A stretch of DNA of 5,836 nucleotides from JANOGU01 sp964499865 (GTDB lineage: Bacteria > Pseudomonadota > Alphaproteobacteria > Rhodobacterales > Rhodobacteraceae), in NCBI GenBank assembly GCA_964499865.1, contig CAZCPY010000171.1, positions 1 to 5,836 of the forward strand, written 5' to 3'. Position 1 is the first letter of the stretch; every line of letters starts with the position of its first letter. Made by a program: the position numbers and the translations under genes. Shown here in pieces: positions 4,884 through 5,836 of the stretch. Below the pieces are notes generated by a model, which was not told the DNA's origin, searched no databases, and was given only the letters and a program-made list of their open reading frames with translations.

Positions 4884-5836
4884 TCCGCCGCCACCGCCGT
4901 CACCCGGCCGGTGCGGCGGGCCTTGATGCGGTCCTCGATCTCGTCGCGGTAGGCGCGGATCAGGCCCTGGATCGGCCATGCGGCGGCGTCACCGAGCGCG
5001 CAGATCGTGTGGCCTTCCACCTGCTTCGTCACGCTTAGCAGCATGTCGATCTCCTCGACCTCGGCCTCGCCGCGCACCAGGCGGTCCATCACCCGCATCA
5101 TCCAGCCCGTGCCTTCCCGGCAGGGCGTGCACTGGCCGCAGCTTTCGTGCTTGTAGAACTTCGACAGCCGCCAGATCGCCTTGATGACGTCCGTGCTCTG
5201 GTCCATCACGATCACCGCGGCGGTCCCGAGCCCCGACCGCTGCTCGCGCAGCCAGTCGAAGTCCATGATCGCCTCGTCGCACTGCTCGGCCTTCAGAAGC
5301 GGCACGGACGACCCGCCGGGGATCACCGCCTTGAGGTTCTTCCACCCGCCGCGCACGCCGCCGCAATGGCGCTCCAGCAGCTCCTTCAGCGGGATCGACA
5401 TCGCCTCCTCGACGACGCAGGGGTTCACCACATGGCCCGAGATGCCGAAGATCTTGGTGCCGGTGTTGTTCGGCCGCCCGAAGCCCGCAAACCATTCCGC
5501 CCCGCGCCGCAGGATCGTGGGCACCACGGCGATGGATTCGACGTTGTTCACCGTGGTCGGGCAGCCGTAGAGGCCCGACCCCGCCGGAAACGGCGGCTTC
5601 ATCCGGGGCATGCCCTTCTTGCCTTCCAGGCTTTCCAGCAGCGCGGTTTCCTCGCCGCAGATGTAGGCGCCCGCGCCATGGTGCAGGTACAGCTCGAAAT
5701 CCCAGCCCGATTTGGCAGCGTCCCTGCCCAGGAGCCCCGCGTCATAGCATTCGTCGATGGCGGCCTGCAGCGCCTCCTTCTCGCGGATGTATTCGCCGCG
5801 GATGTAGATGTAGCAGGCATGCGCCCCCATCGCGAA
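4880..5836 (-). CDS. nuoF: NADH-quinone oxidoreductase subunit F (NuoF/Nqo1), 5' end cut off
   Basis: The subunit that binds NADH and FMN and takes the first electrons into complex I. The frame is open at the right edge: the two codons before the internal ATG at 5830 read Phe-Ala, giving the conserved FAMGAHACYIYIRGEY. The true start is therefore outside the window. The 318 residues present compare with about 430 in the family; the missing N-terminus holds the glycine-rich flavin/NADH loop. Numbering from the Met at 5830, GAGAYICGEETALLESLEG spans 53-71, PPFPAGSGLYGCPTTVNNVE 79-98 and IPGGSSVP 170-177. The cluster N3 motif CGQCTPCREGTGW begins at 231, with ligands Cys231, Cys234, Cys237 and the distal Cys277 in HTICALGDAAAWP. 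The C-terminus is TAVAAE, and the stop overlaps the next gene's GTG. Identification is certain. Confidence 0.99.
   Translation of the reverse strand, partial: FAMGAHACYIYIRGEYIREKEALQAAIDECYDAGLLGRDAAKSGWDFELYLHHGAGAYICGEETALLESLEGKKGMPRMKPPFPAGSGLYGCPTTVNNVESIAVVPTILRRGAEWFAGFGRPNNTGTKIFGISGHVVNPCVVEEAMSIPLKELLERHCGGVRGGWKNLKAVIPGGSSVPLLKAEQCDEAIMDFDWLREQRSGLGTAAVIVMDQSTDVIKAIWRLSKFYKHESCGQCTPCREGTGWMMRVMDRLVRGEAEVEEIDMLLSVTKQVEGHTICALGDAAAWPIQGLIRAYRDEIEDRIKARRTGRVTAVAAE

Noticed and set aside
4884..4979. Upstream extension of the 82-residue lipoprotein frame into nuoF
   Set aside because: The extra residues are Pro/Arg/Gly-rich, overlap the conserved nuoF C-terminus and would bury the lipoprotein signal peptide inside the protein.
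1..5836. Mobile elements, CRISPR array, tRNA/rRNA genes, riboswitch, defence or phage genes, internal terminator
   Set aside because: Nothing of the kind was found. The window is nearly all coding on one strand, with no gap above about 75 bases, no terminator with a U-run and no repeats beyond the short in-frame repeat at 4803-4838.

Overview
The window is a GC-rich piece of the operon for respiratory complex I (proton-pumping NADH:ubiquinone oxidoreductase, NDH-1). All eight supported genes lie on the minus strand, so transcription runs from high to low coordinates: nuoF (5' end cut off by the right edge), three small accessory genes, a coiled-coil gene, nuoG, a lipoprotein gene and nuoH (3' end cut off by the left edge). 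The organism is most likely an alphaproteobacterium of the Rhodobacterales (Paracoccus/Rhodobacter type). The reasons are the short NuoG of 672 residues without ligands for cluster N7, the nuoF-nuoG-nuoH order, and unidentified reading frames between the nuo genes. Such frames are known from the nuo clusters of Paracoccus denitrificans and Rhodobacter capsulatus.

Layout, in the direction of transcription. From 5836 to 4880 is NuoF, the NADH/FMN subunit, with its N3 iron-sulfur ligands. From 4883 to 4635 is a very small Ala/Pro-rich lipoprotein. From 4563 to 4162 is a small secreted protein resembling DUF5333. From 4102 to 3611 is a DUF3291 protein (dimeric alpha/beta-barrel, monooxygenase-like fold). 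From 3605 to 3321 is a charged coiled-coil protein. From 3324 to 1306 is NuoG, the iron-sulfur subunit. From 1309 to 929 is a second small lipoprotein. From 916 to the left edge is NuoH, the membrane subunit at the quinone site.

Electrons from NADH enter at NuoF, pass along the iron-sulfur chain in NuoG and reach quinone at the NuoH interface. The five other genes have no assigned role in this chain. Three look exported, and each exported protein carries exactly two cysteines besides any lipid-attachment cysteine. The other two look cytoplasmic. Genes abut or overlap, mostly by 4 bases (ATGA or GTGA), no gap exceeds about 75 bases, and no internal terminator or convincing promoter is visible, so the window reads as one transcript.

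I see no mobile element, CRISPR array, tRNA, rRNA or other sign of horizontal transfer. The core is ordinary. The interest lies in the accessory genes, the way they are coupled to their neighbours, and the near-identical DNA at the nuoF/lipoprotein and nuoG/lipoprotein junctions.
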